Of a stretch of 64,000 nucleotides of DNA, positions 43,633-54,573 are shown piece after piece. The position numbers and the translations under genes were made by a program. Under the pieces are notes generated by a model that searched no databases, was not told the DNA's origin, and was given only the letters and a program-made list of their open reading frames with translations. Numbering within the stretch: position 1 is the first letter of the stretch; every line of letters starts with the position of its first letter. The DNA is from Neoceratodus forsteri (lineage: Eukaryota; Chordata; Ceratodontiformes; Ceratodontidae), in the NCBI GenBank assembly GCA_016271365.2, contig CM057459.1, positions 823,920,501 to 823,984,500 on the forward strand, in the 5' to 3' direction.

Positions 43633-45115
43633 GCTGTGTCTACTATGTCTCGTATTTCCCAGTCCAAGTCTACTAAAAGGAAACCCATTGGTGAAGCATT
43701 TACAACTGAAAATGATGTGGACGATATGAATCCTAGCACTAATGAGGCAAAGAGCGATAATAATAACATCACCAGGACTGGCACTAACCGTCCTCCTGAA
43801 CCAAAAAAGCATATTAGCAGTGAAATGATAGTAGAGTTTCAGAAAGAACTGACAGGAGTAACTTGTCAACGTACTGAATGTTTTGCCACATGTGCCAGGA
43901 TACTTCCAGCTGCTGATGCAGCATGCAAGGATAAGGAGGCATCCACCTCCTCAAATATAAGCTCAGATGCTGAGGCAGTGAATACTATTAAAGGTGGTGG
44001 TGATAGTGAAGGCAGTGAATGGAATAGCCCAGCCTATGTCCCACATGATGATGACAGCACATCCAGTTCTGAATCTTGTGGCGATGAGGTCTGTACTAGA
44101 TTCAATAAGGGGTTAGGAGAAGATGCTGCTGTATGGCATGAGAGGCAAGTGCAGAAAAAAAATATGCTAAATGTAAAAATAAGAAAATGAGTATGAAAGA
44201 GAACAAGTCATGTAAACAAGGAAATGGCAGTGCAGAGTTTCCTTCAGGTCCCTTTACTGTAAAAGAAATCGTGCCAGACACCATAGTACAAAGGTACAAA
44301 GGTAAAATCTTTAGCATGGAATTTATTTTATATTGACCATGCAGACAACTGTCAAGTTGTATGCTGTCTGTGCCAAAAGAGTGTCAGTCGTGATGGCAAA
44401 GCAGAAAATTTTGGAACATCAGTAACGATATGGCATGCAAACGCAAAACACCCAATTAAGTGGGGGAAGGCAAGGGACAGTATGGGCAGTAGTGGAGGTT
44501 GTGGTGGCAGTGACCATACTGACAATGAAATGGAAGCAGGAATTGACACTGAATCACTTGATGTGTACTTGCAGTCATTCCAGAAACATAGATTGTTTTA
44601 TTCTGACACCATCAAGTACTGCAAAATCACACAGTACTAGTACTCCATGTGAGAAAGGCATAAAAATTGCAGTCCCCAAAAAATTAACAATATCTCCTCA
44701 ATATTGTCAACTAACATTAAAAGAAAGTGTTGCAAGAATATCAAAGTTTACCTGCAAGCATCCAACATGCCAGCTGTTAAATAGAGCCATTGCAGAGCTG
44801 TTGACCAATTGTCCACTCACTTTTGCTTTTGTTGCCCAAAAGGTTTCCTCAAGTTCATGAAGCATGGTACATCATTCCCTGTTGAACATATGTCTCAAAA
44901 AATGCTGTTCCACAGTTGTATGACTTTGTGTGTAGTGTGGTCACTAAACAGTTGAAACTCTCTAAAAGTGAAGCAGGTTCACATAACCACTGATATATGT
45001 ACCAGGAACCAAACAATTGACTACATCACTGTTACAGCCATGCAATAGTAGTGGCTGCACCTGGCTGGGGTGATGGGATAGAAATCAAACATCCAAACAT
45101 AGAAAATCTGACACT
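43621..45115 (+). pseudogene. hAT transposase pseudogene, N-terminal part with BED zinc finger
   Basis: It begins MKAMAVSTMSRISQSKS inside the last upstream repeat copy. It runs 189 codons with an acidic/serine-rich segment (SSDAEAVN, HDDDSTSSSESCGDE), then shifts frame near 44,160. A BED-type finger follows at about 44,330-44,460: CQVVCCLC, then a spacer and TIWHANAKHP (C-x2-C...H-x5-H), a DNA-binding module of hAT transposases. More coding remnants run to TRNQTIDYITVTAM near 45,000-45,045, the usual start of the catalytic region. The Penelope insert interrupts at 45,124 and the gene continues at 52,251. Confidence 0.8.
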
Positions 45116-45123
45116 CACCAACT

Positions 45124-46536
45124 TGAGTAAAAACTGCTCACAATGTCTGCTGATGCTGAAAATGTTATTGAAGTGCTGGTGCAGGACACACCACTCCACA
45201 TGCCTTAATGCATTTCAGAAAAAAAACCTTTATCAGAAAGCATGTGGTACAAATGCAAGATTCGTCTTTTATACAAAACATGATGTCATCAGCCATGGAC
45301 ACAAGAAAGTGACATCACAGAGTGCAGTGAAAAAATATGCGTAAATACAAGAGCACATGTATTAAAATCACATCTAAATACCAAAATGCATCTAATAATC
45401 AATGCAAGCTTACATTAATATGCAGAAACAGTTACAGTTTCATAAGTCGTATAATACAAAAATAAATGTTTACACACAACTAGTAAAAAAGGAAACAATC
45501 TTGAGATTCTGATCAATGCATATTATAAAGTCTTGTGGAGACACAGAGACATGCAAAAGGTGGGCTGGCTCCCTTGAAGATTTTCTCACCCATATGAAAA
45601 TTATTATCTGAAAAAAGGAAAAACAAACACAACCACAATGATTATACAAAAGGGGCACAGTTGTTTAAAGCATATAATTTATATCTCGATCAAATATGAA
45701 GTATAAAATGATATGATATGCTAAACATTGCACTACCTTTGATTTATTTTTTGCAATTTCTTTCATTTCTCCTTTCTCACTATTAAATAACTATCATTTT
45801 TGCAAATAACGTTCATTTATCATATTTCATTTTTGCATTTAGGGAGTTAAATCAAGTCATTCATTTAAGCCTGGATATTTAAAAGCTTGCAACGTAAAAA
45901 TTCGGAATTCTTCACTTTGTAAAATCAAATTATTAAACTCACCCCTCCCCCAGGCATGGGAGAATACCTTTTCAATGGTTTTAAAAGTAAACAAATAATC
46001 TACTTTCTTTCTAACCTTCTCAATGTGTAGCTCTGTAGCATAAGTTTCATCTCATTTCTAATTACTCTACAGTGTCTCCCCACCAAGGTTTTAAATTGTT
46101 GTTTGGTCTTTCCAATGTAGAGAGCAACCCATTTGCAATTAGCCTGGTAAACCACCCCATATGACTCATATGTAATAAGTTGTCTTATCAAAAAAGTTCT
46201 CTGTACATTGGGGCTGGTAGAATCTTTTTCCTATACAATTACCAGGCAATTAACACACTTGTGACACTTATGGCACCCCACATATTTGTTTGCTAACCAA
46301 GCCTGTTGTGTGGGTTTTACCTCCTACTATGGACCAAATGACCCTTAAGGTTTGCAGGTCTCCTATAGAAATTCTCGGTAAGTTCAAATGATAGTCCAGA
46401 GTCCCCCCTCAGAATATTCCAATTTTCTTTTCTTATATCACCTACTCTAGATGCATGTATAGTGTACATTGTTATAAAATTCTGCTGTCCAGAATCACTT
46501 CTAACATTCTGTGTTTTGTGTTGTAATGTTCATTTT
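45124..46536 (-). mobile_element. Penelope-like element, left copy (3' end outward)
   Basis: A minus-strand Penelope-like retroelement, 5'-truncated. From its 5' side (46,536) it encodes the RT C-terminal region (HASRVGDIRKENWNIL... FYRRPANLKGHLVHS), then a Cys-rich linker near 46,300-46,200, then the GIY-YIG endonuclease VYQANCKWVALYIGKTKQQF (46,155-46,095). An 870-bp 3' region ends at 45,124. The whole copy is mirrored by the plus-strand copy to its right; the arm 45,124-45,960 corresponds to 51,440-52,250. Stops and frameshifts are present. Confidence 0.85.
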
Positions 46537-47308
46537 TTTTTTCTTAGAAACGAAAGGCACAGTTATGGGGACAACCCTTGCCATATTATCCAAAACAATC
46601 CAAAAGGACAATTTCTAAAACTTAGGAGGAATTGCAGCACAACAGAATCATACAACAGAGCTGCAGTGGATCTAAGTAAGAGATTTATTGACAGATGATA
46701 TAGCACAAATGCAGTCTTACAGACATGTCAGGGAATTAGGAATACTGAGAGAGCACAAACTTTACAACACAAAACACAGAATGTCAGAAGTGATTCTGGA
46801 CAGCTGAATTTTATAACAACATACACTGTACATGCATCTGGAGTAAGTGATATAATAAACAAAAACTGGAACATTATGAGGGGGGACTCTGGATTCAAAG
46901 GCTATCATACGAATGTACCGAGAATATCGTATAGGAGAGCTGCAAACATTAGGGATCATTTGGTCCATAGCAAGCAGGTCACTGGTGCTGGAAGGGTTTG
47001 AAAAGTGGTAGGGCCAATGATGTATGGGGCAAATGTTTCCCTAGTAAAAAATGAATATGACTGAAAAAACTGATAGGGCCACATATGAAAGTAGTAGGGC
47101 CATGGCCATAGTGCCCCCCCAACCCCTGTTCCAGCACCTATGAGGCAGGTAAAACCCACACAACAGATTGGTTAACAAACAAATATGTGGGGTGCTATAA
47201 GTGTCACAAGTGTGTTAATTGCCAGGTAATTGTGCAGGAAAATATTTTATCAGCTCCAATGTACAGAGACCTTTTTTTGATATGACAACTCATTACATGT
47301 GAGTTATA
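46537..47308 (+). mobile_element. Penelope-like element, right copy, RT part
   Basis: A plus-strand copy, joined head-to-head to the left copy at a T-rich junction (46,530-46,545). In one frame it reads NPKGQFLKLRRNCSTTESYN and FIDR, then FITTYTVHASGVSDIINKNW and RISYRRAANIRDHLVHSK. These are the conserved RT thumb/C-terminal motifs of Penelope/Neptune-type elements. The MITE at 46,980-47,142 interrupts it. The linker then continues as KYVGCYKCHKCVNCQVIV (CxxC-xxC cluster, 47,185-47,240). The copy breaks at 47,308 and resumes at 51,201. The RT palm (catalytic YADD-type site) is absent. Confidence 0.85.
46980..47142. mobile_element. hAT-type MITE, 163 bp, in the Penelope copy
   Basis: The ends CACTGGTGCTGGAA and, inverted, CATAGGTGCTGGAA form terminal repeats. 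Target duplications AAGCAGGT (46,972-46,979) and AGGCAGGT (47,143-47,150) match 7/8. The left Penelope copy provides the uninterrupted version of the site (TAGGAGGTAAAACCC inverted at about 46,315), confirming the insertion. Confidence 0.88.
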
Positions 47309-47472
47309 AATTGAGAATACAGGATGGATAACCATACAGAACCAGAGTGTTCTGCCACAGAGGGGTCTGATTCCTTGTGACCTCAAGAATGAAGCTCAAG
47401 AGGTCCCTGGGAATCAGACCACGAGGTGGCAGAACACACAGTTCTGCATTGGGTTAACCATCCTGAATTTTT
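47309..47472. mobile_element. Foldback MITE (CAGGATGG ends)
   Basis: CAGGATGGATAACC at 47,320 and, inverted, CAGGATGGTTAACC ending at 47,465 are terminal repeats. Pairing continues inward (CAGAAC, TGTTCTGCCAC, GTCTGATTCC). The motif TTATA at 47,304-47,308 and 47,472-47,476 may be its duplication. No ORF is present. Confidence 0.7.
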
Positions 47473-47872
47473 TATAGTGTATGGTGCCTCTTAAATTATT
47501 ATAATGGTAGTTTTCCAGCTTTGCAAATTCATTCTGTTGGTATAAAAGAAAATATTATCTCCAGCTTCATATTGGCGAGTAGTGTGGTTGCTAGGGACTG
47601 GGTGTCCATACATTAGCCGTGTGCATGCCCATTGGCTGCCGTTCTTGTGTGGGTGGGATTTGGTAAAAAAATAACATGGCGACCAGACATCTCGCTTAAT
47701 GAGAAAAAACAAACTTGTTTTCCTGAAATATGTAAATTAACTTATTTTTAACATAAAATCTGGTTGATCCAAGTTAATAATTAACTGATAAATTGTCTGA
47801 AAAACTGCCACTGCCATTTTTGGTGTGTTTGGTGTGTTTTGAGAAAGAATTGGCACGTGGTGGTTTTGCACC

Positions 47873-48118
47873 ATGCAGTTTAACAAATGGTTGAAAAAAT
47901 GGTGTGGAGCACAGGGGTTTGGTTTCATTGGGGATTGGGGTTCTACCTGGAGGGACACCAGCCTATACTGGCAGGATGGTCTGCATCTGTCCAGGAAGGG
48001 AACAAGTCTTTTGAGCAATTGGTTTAAATGCTTCATTGGCAAGCCTTTAAACCAGTCAAGGGGGGAGGCACTGATAAGCAGCAGGAAAATCCCAGCCTCC
48101 CCCTACAAAACAGGGTAC
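47873..48118 (+). pseudogene. CR1 ORF1 esterase C-terminal remnant
   Basis: The frame reads GFGFIGDWGSTWRDTSLYWQ and then DGLHLSRKGTSLLSNWF. D-G-x-H-L is the last block of SGNH-type esterases and supplies the catalytic Asp/His pair in CR1 ORF1 proteins. Upstream esterase blocks are absent, so this is the 3' remnant of ORF1 directly before ORF2. Confidence 0.75.
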
Positions 48119-48135
48119 TAAATGTGAAAAAGACC

Positions 48136-50935
48136 AAGGTAGAAAGGTCAGTGGGGGTTGCCGCTACAGAGGGTAAAGCCATCAAAAAATGGAGAGCAAT
48201 GAGTACCAATGCCCATAGTTTGGGTAACAAGCTTCCTGAATTAGTGGCCTTGATGGAGGAGGAAGATCTGGATATTGTGGCAGTCACAGAAACATGGTAC
48301 ACACAGAACCATGACTGGGACGTAAACATACCAGGATACACTATCTACAGGAGGGACAGGGAGGGTAAAAGAGGAGGAGAAGTAGCTCTCTACATAAGAG
48401 AAGAAATCAAAGCAACAGAACAAAAGGGTAAACAGGGAGGAGAAGAAGCACTGTGGGTCAATTTGGAGGCAGGCAATGGCACCACAATCCGCACAGGGGT
48501 TGTATACAGACCCCACTCTCAGAGGGAGGAAATGGACAAGGAAATGATAGAAAGTATACTTAGAATGGCAGATAAAGGGGAGATATTGCTGATGGGTGAT
48601 CTGAATATGCCAGATGTTAACTGGAGTGCAGTTGCAGCAGCCACTTCTAAGAGTGGGGTTATTCTAGATGCACTACAGGGGGCATGCCTTAGACAACTAG
48701 TATTGGAGCCCACTAGAGAGGGAGCGATCTTAGACCTGGTTCTCTCAAATGGAGATGAAGAGAGGATCATAGATGTAGAAGTGGGTAGCCATCTGGGAAC
48801 TAGCTACCATCGAACAGTATGGTTCACAATAAACACAGCAATAGAGTCAAGCCATACAAAGACAAAGGTACTGGATTTTAGGAGGCTGACTTTGCCAAAA
48901 TGGGTGAGTGCCTAAGGAATGCACTAGCAAATGGGCAGGAAGGAGGGGTGGAAGAACAATGGGAATAATAAAAACTGCCATCACAGAGGTAACAAGCCTT
49001 TGTGTAAAGCAAATAAACAAAATGAAATGAGGTAAGAAACCACTATGGTTCTCAAAGGAAGTGGCAGTGAAGGTTCAAGAGAAAAAGAAAGCATTCAGGA
49101 AGTACAAGGAATCACAGAAGGAGCAGGACAGAGAACTGTATCAGTTAAAGCAAAAGGAAGCTGGAAAGGCAGTCAGAACCAAGAAGGCCCAAACCGAGGA
49201 AAAGATATCCAACTCCAGTAAAGAAGGGGATAAAACCTTTATAGGTACATCAGGGAGCGAAGGAAGACCAAGGAGGGATAGTGAGGCTTAATAAAGGGGA
49301 GGGAGGGTGGGCAGAGGGTGACTGTGAAAAGGCAGAGATACTAAACAAATATTTTTGCTCAGTATTTACAAAGGAAGAGGGAGGTACCTAAAACAAACAG
49401 TAGAAACACTCTGGATACAGAAGTTGATACCAGCCCATTTACAGAAGAAAGGGTTCTAAAGAGCTCTTAAACTGAAGGTGGACAAAGCAATGGGGCCTGA
49501 TGGGATTCATCCCAGAATTTAAAAGAACTAAGGGTAGAACTAGTGACACCACTGACTACCCTCTTTAACAAATCATGGGAGGATGGGGTGGTACCTGAGG
49601 ACTGGAGGAGGGCAGATATGATTCCCCTTCACAAAAGTGGGAGCAAGGAAGAAGCAGGAAACTAACTACAGACCTGTTAGTTTAACCTCAGTGGTAGGGA
49701 AAATGATGGAATCACTTCTGAAGGAAAGAATTGTTGCATATCTAGAGGCCAGAGGGGCACAGGACCCAAGGCAGCATGGATTCACAGCGGAAGGTCATGC
49801 CAGAAAATCTGATAGATTTCTTTGACTGGGTGACCAAAGTAGTTGATCAGGAGGGGCTGTGGACATGGCCTACCTAGACTTTAGCAAGGCATTTGACAGA
49901 GTCCCACACAAAAGATTAATATACAAGTTAGCCAGCCTGGGAGTGGGTCCCAAGATGACAGCCTGGGTAAAGAATTGGCTGGAGAATAGGACACAGAGGT
50001 AATAGTAAATAGAGTCCACTCTGAAAAAAGAGGCGTTAGGGTAGAGGTACATGAGTTCGAAATATTAGGACGGTCCTCTTCAATGTCTTTATGTTTACAT
50101 TGCAGAGGGACTGGAAGGAAAGTATTCCTTTGCAGATGACACAAAGATCTGCAACAGAGTTGATGCACAAGGTGGGGTGGAAAGGATGAGAAGGGACTTG
50201 GCAAGGTTAGAGGAATGGTCAAATGTATGGCAGCTTAGATTCAATGCTAAGAAGTGCAAGGTAATGCACCTGGGAAACAAAACCCAGGGAAGAGTACACA
50301 ATGGGGGTGAGATACTAACAACAACAAAAATGGAAAGGGACCTGGGGTAGTCATATCAGATGACCTAAAGGTGGGCAAGCAATGTGAGAGGGCAGCAAGG
50401 AGGGTTGGGGATACTGGGATGCATAGGAGAGGCATCACCAGTAGAAAACAAGAAGTTATTATCCCTCTGTACAGACAGCTGGTGAGATCACATCTGGAGT
50501 ACTACGACAGTTCTGGAGACCCAATCTCCAAAAGACATAGACAGGATGGAAGCTGTCCAGAGGAGGGCATCAAATGGTGCAGGGTCTGCACCGAAGACAT
50601 ATGAAGAGAGACTTAAGGAGCTTAATATGTATAGCCTCGAGGAAAGGAGGGAGAGGGGGACATGATAGAAACTTTCAGGCACCTCAAGGGAATCAACAAA
50701 GTCCAAGAGGGTAGCATCTTTCAAAAAAAGAGGTGTGCAAGAACAAGGGGCACAATTTGAAGATAGAAGGGATGGTTCAGAGGTAATTTAAGGAAGTATT
50801 TTTTTACAGAGAGGGTTGTGGATGTATGGAACAGCCTTCCAGAGGAGGTTGTGGAGTCAAAAACAATTGTGGAATTCAAGCATGCATGGGACAGTCATAA
50901 GGCAATTCTAGGGGGCGGAGGTAGGAAGAAGTAGG
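48136..50935 (+). pseudogene. CR1 ORF2 pseudogene: endonuclease and reverse transcriptase
   Basis: The endonuclease is open to 48,915: STNAHSLGNKLPELVALMEE, AVTETWYTQNHDWDVNIPGY, GVVYRPHSQ, MGDLNMPDVNW and ILDLVLSNGD. The SDH motif is altered to SYH in LGTSYHRTVWF. Linker frames (49,061-49,291) follow. RT reads KVDKAMGPDGIHP, VVPEDWRRADMIPLHKSGS, YRPVSLTSVVGKMMESLLKE and the motif A region DFSKAFDRVPHKR (49,880-49,915). Motif C is near 50,120-50,150 (FADDTKICNRVD). The thumb and ITSRKQEVIIPLYRQLVRS (50,435-50,490) follow, and the C-terminus runs to about 50,935. Multiple frameshifts and stops are present. Confidence 0.88.
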
Positions 50936-51200
50936 CTGCTGGTTAACTAGGATCTGCAGCTTATCCATCAGGTAAGGAAATGGGCAGACTGGGTGGGCCA
51001 AGCGGTCCTTATCTGCCATAAAATTCTATGTTTCTATGTTTCTATGCTTTGTAAACAGAGCTTAAGCTTCACAGTCTACATGAATACAATGATGTTCTGC
51101 ACATACGGTCAGAACAGCATTCCATTCATTGCTTTCTCTGTGGCTGAACAGGATTTCAATATGGTGGAATTTCTAGTGAGAACAATGTTCCACCATACAC

Positions 51201-52250
51201 TATAAGGTGATATACCAGGCTAATTGCAAATGTGGTGCTTTCTACATTGGAAAGACCAAAGAACAATTTAAAACTCAGGTGAGAGAACATTGTAGGGCAA
51301 TTAGAAATGGGGATGAAACCTATGCTACAGCTCTACACATTGAGACAGCTAAAAACAAAGTGGATCATTTGTTTACTTTTAAAGCCATTGAAAAAGTGTT
51401 CCCCCATGCCCAGGGGGTTGGGGTGATTTTAATAATTTGATTTTACCAAGAGAAGGATTCTGGACTTATGTGTTGAAAGCTTTTAAATATCCAGGCCTAA
51501 ATGAATGATTTGATTTATCTCCCTAATTGCAAAAATTAAATATAAAAAATGAAAATGTTATTTGCAAAAATGATAGTTATTTAATAGTGAGAAATGAGAA
51601 ATGAAAGAAATTGCAAAAAATAAATCAAAGGCAGTACAGTGTTTAGCATTTCATATTATATTATATTATAGTTCATATTTGATTGAGACATAAATTGTAT
51701 GCTTTAAACAACTGTACCCCTTTTATATAACCATTGTGGTTGTGTTTATTTTCTTCTTTCAGAAAATAATTTTCATATGGGTGAGAAAATCCTCAAGGGA
51801 GCCTGCCCACCTTTTGCATGTTTTTGTGTCTCCATAAGACTTTATAATATGCATTGATCTGACTCTCAAGATTTTTTTACTTTTTTACTGGTTGTGTGTA
51901 AATATTTATTCTTGTATTATATGACTTATGGAACTGTAACTGTTTCTGCATATTAATGTGAGCTCACATTCATTGTTCAGTGCATTTTGGTATTTAAATG
52001 TGATTTTAATACACATGCCTTTGTATTTATGCATATTTATTTCACTGTACTGTCTGATATCTCTTTCCTGTGTCCACGGCTGATGATGTCATTTTTTTGT
52101 GTGTAAATGATGCATCATGCATTTGTACCCCATGCATTTTGATAAAGGACTATTTCTGAGATGCATTAAGGCATGTGGAGTGGTGTGTCCTGCACCAGTG
52201 ATTCAATAACATATTCAGCACCAGCAGACGTTGTGAGCAGTTTTTACTCA
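51201..52250 (+). mobile_element. Penelope-like element, right copy, GIY-YIG endonuclease and 3' end
   Basis: It continues the copy interrupted at 47,308. The open frame 51,207-51,440 reads IYQANCKCGAFYIGKTKEQF, then TQVREHCRAIRNGDETYATA. This is a GIY-YIG endonuclease domain with Y-I-G-K-T and the downstream basic R-E-H-C region. Penelope-like elements use this domain C-terminal to RT to cut target DNA. The following 810 bp is the 3' region, the inverse of 45,124-45,960, and ends TTTTTACTC at 52,241-52,249 where hAT coding sequence resumes. Confidence 0.87.
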
Positions 52251-53735
52251 AAGTGGTTAGTGTGGGATTTTTTAAGTTTGGATGACTGTTACATCTCATT
52301 TTGGCAAGTTTTCAGTCAGAAAGTAATAATTCCCACTCTACCATAAGTTGAAGGAAGCAGGCTATATGATGTGTCACCACTTTTGAGGAAAACCACACTG
52401 CTGTAAATATTTTGCAGGAGCAGCAAAATCAATTCCTGAAATGGCTTACTCTGCATTCCTTATTTCCAGGGTTCATAGTATCAGAAAATGATGCCAACAT
52501 ATGCAAGTCTGTTAGAGATGGTGACTACCAACCCAGCCCTTGTGTTGTACATTGTTTTAATCTTCTCATCCATAGTTACTTAAAAGAAACAGAAATGTTG
52601 AAAACCTGTTAGGTTGTTCTAGGAAAATATGTGGGCATTTCAGCTGCTCTGTGAAAGTACAAAATCTCCTGAAGGAGCTGCACAGATCAAACAACTTACC
52701 CTTACATACATTAAAGCAATAAGTTCCAACCCACTGGAATTCAATATTTTACATGTTGAAATGGCTACTTGAATTGAAAAAAGCTGTACATGACTACACC
52801 ATGGAGAATCAAATAGGTAAACTGGACATTATGTTCAGTTCCAGCAGCAGGACTCTACTGGAATCTCTGGTTACTTTATTGGAGCCTTTAGAGGATGCCA
52901 CATGTAATGTCAGAGCGGGCAGTGAAACTCTGAGTCAATTTTTTTCTTAGATCAGATTTCTTCACCTCTTTCTTGATGACATAAAGAAAGATTTTCAGTC
53001 AAAGGACCCCACCACTGCTGTTATACTGACGAATGAATTGAGTCTCAGACTGTTAACTGATTAGAAAGTAAATGCCATGTTCAAGAATGACACCTATGTA
53101 TTGGCTACATTGATAAATCCCCGCTTTAAGTGGAACATTAAAGATATCCTTCCTGCATGGGAAAACACTGTGTATTGCAGAGATCTTCTGCTAACCAAAT
53201 GTGACATTGCACTACCAAAGTCATTAACTGACGTACAGAAGTCAAACCCTGTTAAACTATCACAGGGTGCATCGGCTGCAGACAATATCACATCTATCAG
53301 TTCTTCACTGTCAGCAGTGTCAGCAGTGTCATCAGTGAGGGGAAGAACATCTACAGCTACTTCTTGGGCATCCTATATTCAGGGTCTGAAAGGCAAATTA
53401 CTTCTGAGTCATCTACAACAACATCTTGTATCCTGTAAAGAAAGTGCAGCTGGTTCATCTGTCAGACTGGTAATGTCCTCAAGCAGCACAATGATACTGG
53501 AGTACTTTGCAGACCATACTGTGATTGGTCTTGAGGAAACTCCATTACTGTATTGGAAATAAAAGAGAACAATATGGCCAAATCTAGCAACTCTTGTAAT
53601 AATGTACCTCAGTTGTTTACCTTTAAGCGTATATTCAGAATACATATTTAGTGCAGCTGGAGGAATAGTCACTGATCACAGAACACTGCTAAGTCCTGCA
53701 AATGTGGAATGACTTACATTTTCTTAAAATGAATG
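52251..53735 (+). pseudogene. hAT transposase pseudogene, catalytic and dimerisation part
   Basis: It continues the BED-finger transposase of 43,621-45,115. Motifs are FIVSENDANICKSVRDGDYQ (52,465-52,530, acidic site), PCVVHCFNLLIHSYLK (CxxH block, to 52,590), and LDIMFSSSSRTLLESLVTLL (52,820-52,880). TYVLATLINPRFKWNIKDIL follows near 53,090-53,150, a serine-rich spacer lies at 53,270-53,350, and the dimerisation region begins at LEYFADHTVIGLEETPLLYW. It ends YIFSAAGGIVTDHRTLLSPA at 53,640-53,700, the classic hAT C-terminal motif. Several stops and one or more frameshifts are present. Confidence 0.85.
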
Positions 53736-53936
53736 CTGACAATTTCCCAATGGTCACAAACACTGAATTATGCGAATCTGATCCTCAACGTGAACAACAG
53801 CCTTCCATCAGTGATACTAAACATGCTGACTAGGTTGTGTACGAAAAAAATGGAACCATCATCACTGCCATCATGCCAGCCACATGTGCCACACCAGTAC
53901 TTCCCATACTTTTCTTTTGTAAGTCATTTGATCAAT

Positions 53937-54358
53937 GTCCACAATGGGTATAATTTCTGGAAACAGCAGCAGCCTCACTCAGAGCAGCTGTGTCTGTCGT
54001 ACCTACCTCATCAATGCCCACCAACAATATATGTTTTTTTTTAAATGACAGCAGGCTCAATCACAGAAGTTGCACCTCTCATACCTACCTCAACAATGCC
54101 CGCCATGGGTATAATTTTTGGAAACAGCAGCAGGCTCACTAAAAGCAGATGCACCTCTAATACCTGCCTGAGCAATGACCACCATGGGTATAATTTTTGG
54201 ACACAACAAGAGGCTCACTAAGAGCAGCTGCACCTCTCATACCTTCCGGAGCAATGTCCACCATGGGTATAATTTTTGGAAACAGCAGCAGGCTTGCTAA
54301 GAGCAGCTGCACCTCTCGTACCTGCCTCAGCAATGCCACCCATGGGAATAACAGCTTG
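53937..54358. repeat. Tandem array, ~5.3 copies of a 79-bp unit, 3' of the transposase
   Basis: The landmark CATGGG occurs at 54,104, 54,183, 54,262 and 54,341, exactly 79 bp apart, with two more diverged copies upstream. The unit includes ACCATGGGTATAATTTTTGG, AACAGCAGCAGGCTCACTAA and GAGCAGCTGCACCTCTC. It lies between the transposase and the right end of the hAT. Confidence 0.95.
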
Positions 54359-54573
54359 GGGCACCTAACATACAGTCTAATAGCCCATAAAAACAACTTT
54401 TCACATATTTTTTGTTATGGCCAGGGTTGGGTAACTGGGCAGCAGAATTGGTCGAGTAGTAACTACCAGACCCGATCCGACTACTCATTTTTAATCTTGG
54501 TATTTTTAGGATACTATTGGGGTCCCCATAGGTAGTCTTAGGGGTCAGGTATTTTAGTACCCACCCATCCCTA

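Larger units (their letters stand above)
47830..51046 (+). mobile_element. Nearly complete CR1 LINE, 3.2 kb
   Basis: Order on the plus strand: end of ORF1 esterase, ORF2 endonuclease, linker, RT, thumb, then a 3'UTR with GGCAGACTGGGTGGGCC. The terminal TTCTATGTTTCTATG repeat (51,023-51,046) is the hallmark of the CR1 family in this window. It is the most complete single CR1 here and gives the reference order used for the fragments. No target duplication was found, which is common for CR1. Confidence 0.9.
47477..51200. mobile_element. Putative TIR element carrying a CR1, in the Penelope copy
   Basis: GTGTATGGTG at 47,477-47,486 is mirrored by CACCATACAC at 51,191-51,200. TATA lies outside each end (47,305-47,308 displaced by the foldback MITE, and 51,201-51,204). 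The Penelope sequence resumes directly after the right TATA. Apart from the CR1 inside, only about 500 bp belong to this element (47,487-47,829 and 51,047-51,190), so it would be non-autonomous. The 10-bp repeat is short, so the call is tentative. Confidence 0.5.
42088..54573 (+). mobile_element. hAT transposon (BED-finger transposase), 12.5 kb including nested inserts
   Basis: The right end reads, inverted, TAGGGATGGGTGGGTAC, and the left end AATGATGGGCTAC is its decayed counterpart. Flanking 8-bp duplications are CTTCAATT (42,080-42,087) and CTTAAGAT (54,574-54,581). Removing the element plus one duplication makes the L2 read ETFNYLEVTLDD, the standard LINE thumb motif. Without the Penelope/CR1 inserts (45,124-52,250) it would be about 5.4 kb. 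Both subterminal regions are rich in GGGTA/GGGTC words. A 10-copy tandem array precedes and a 5-copy array follows the transposase. Confidence 0.85.
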
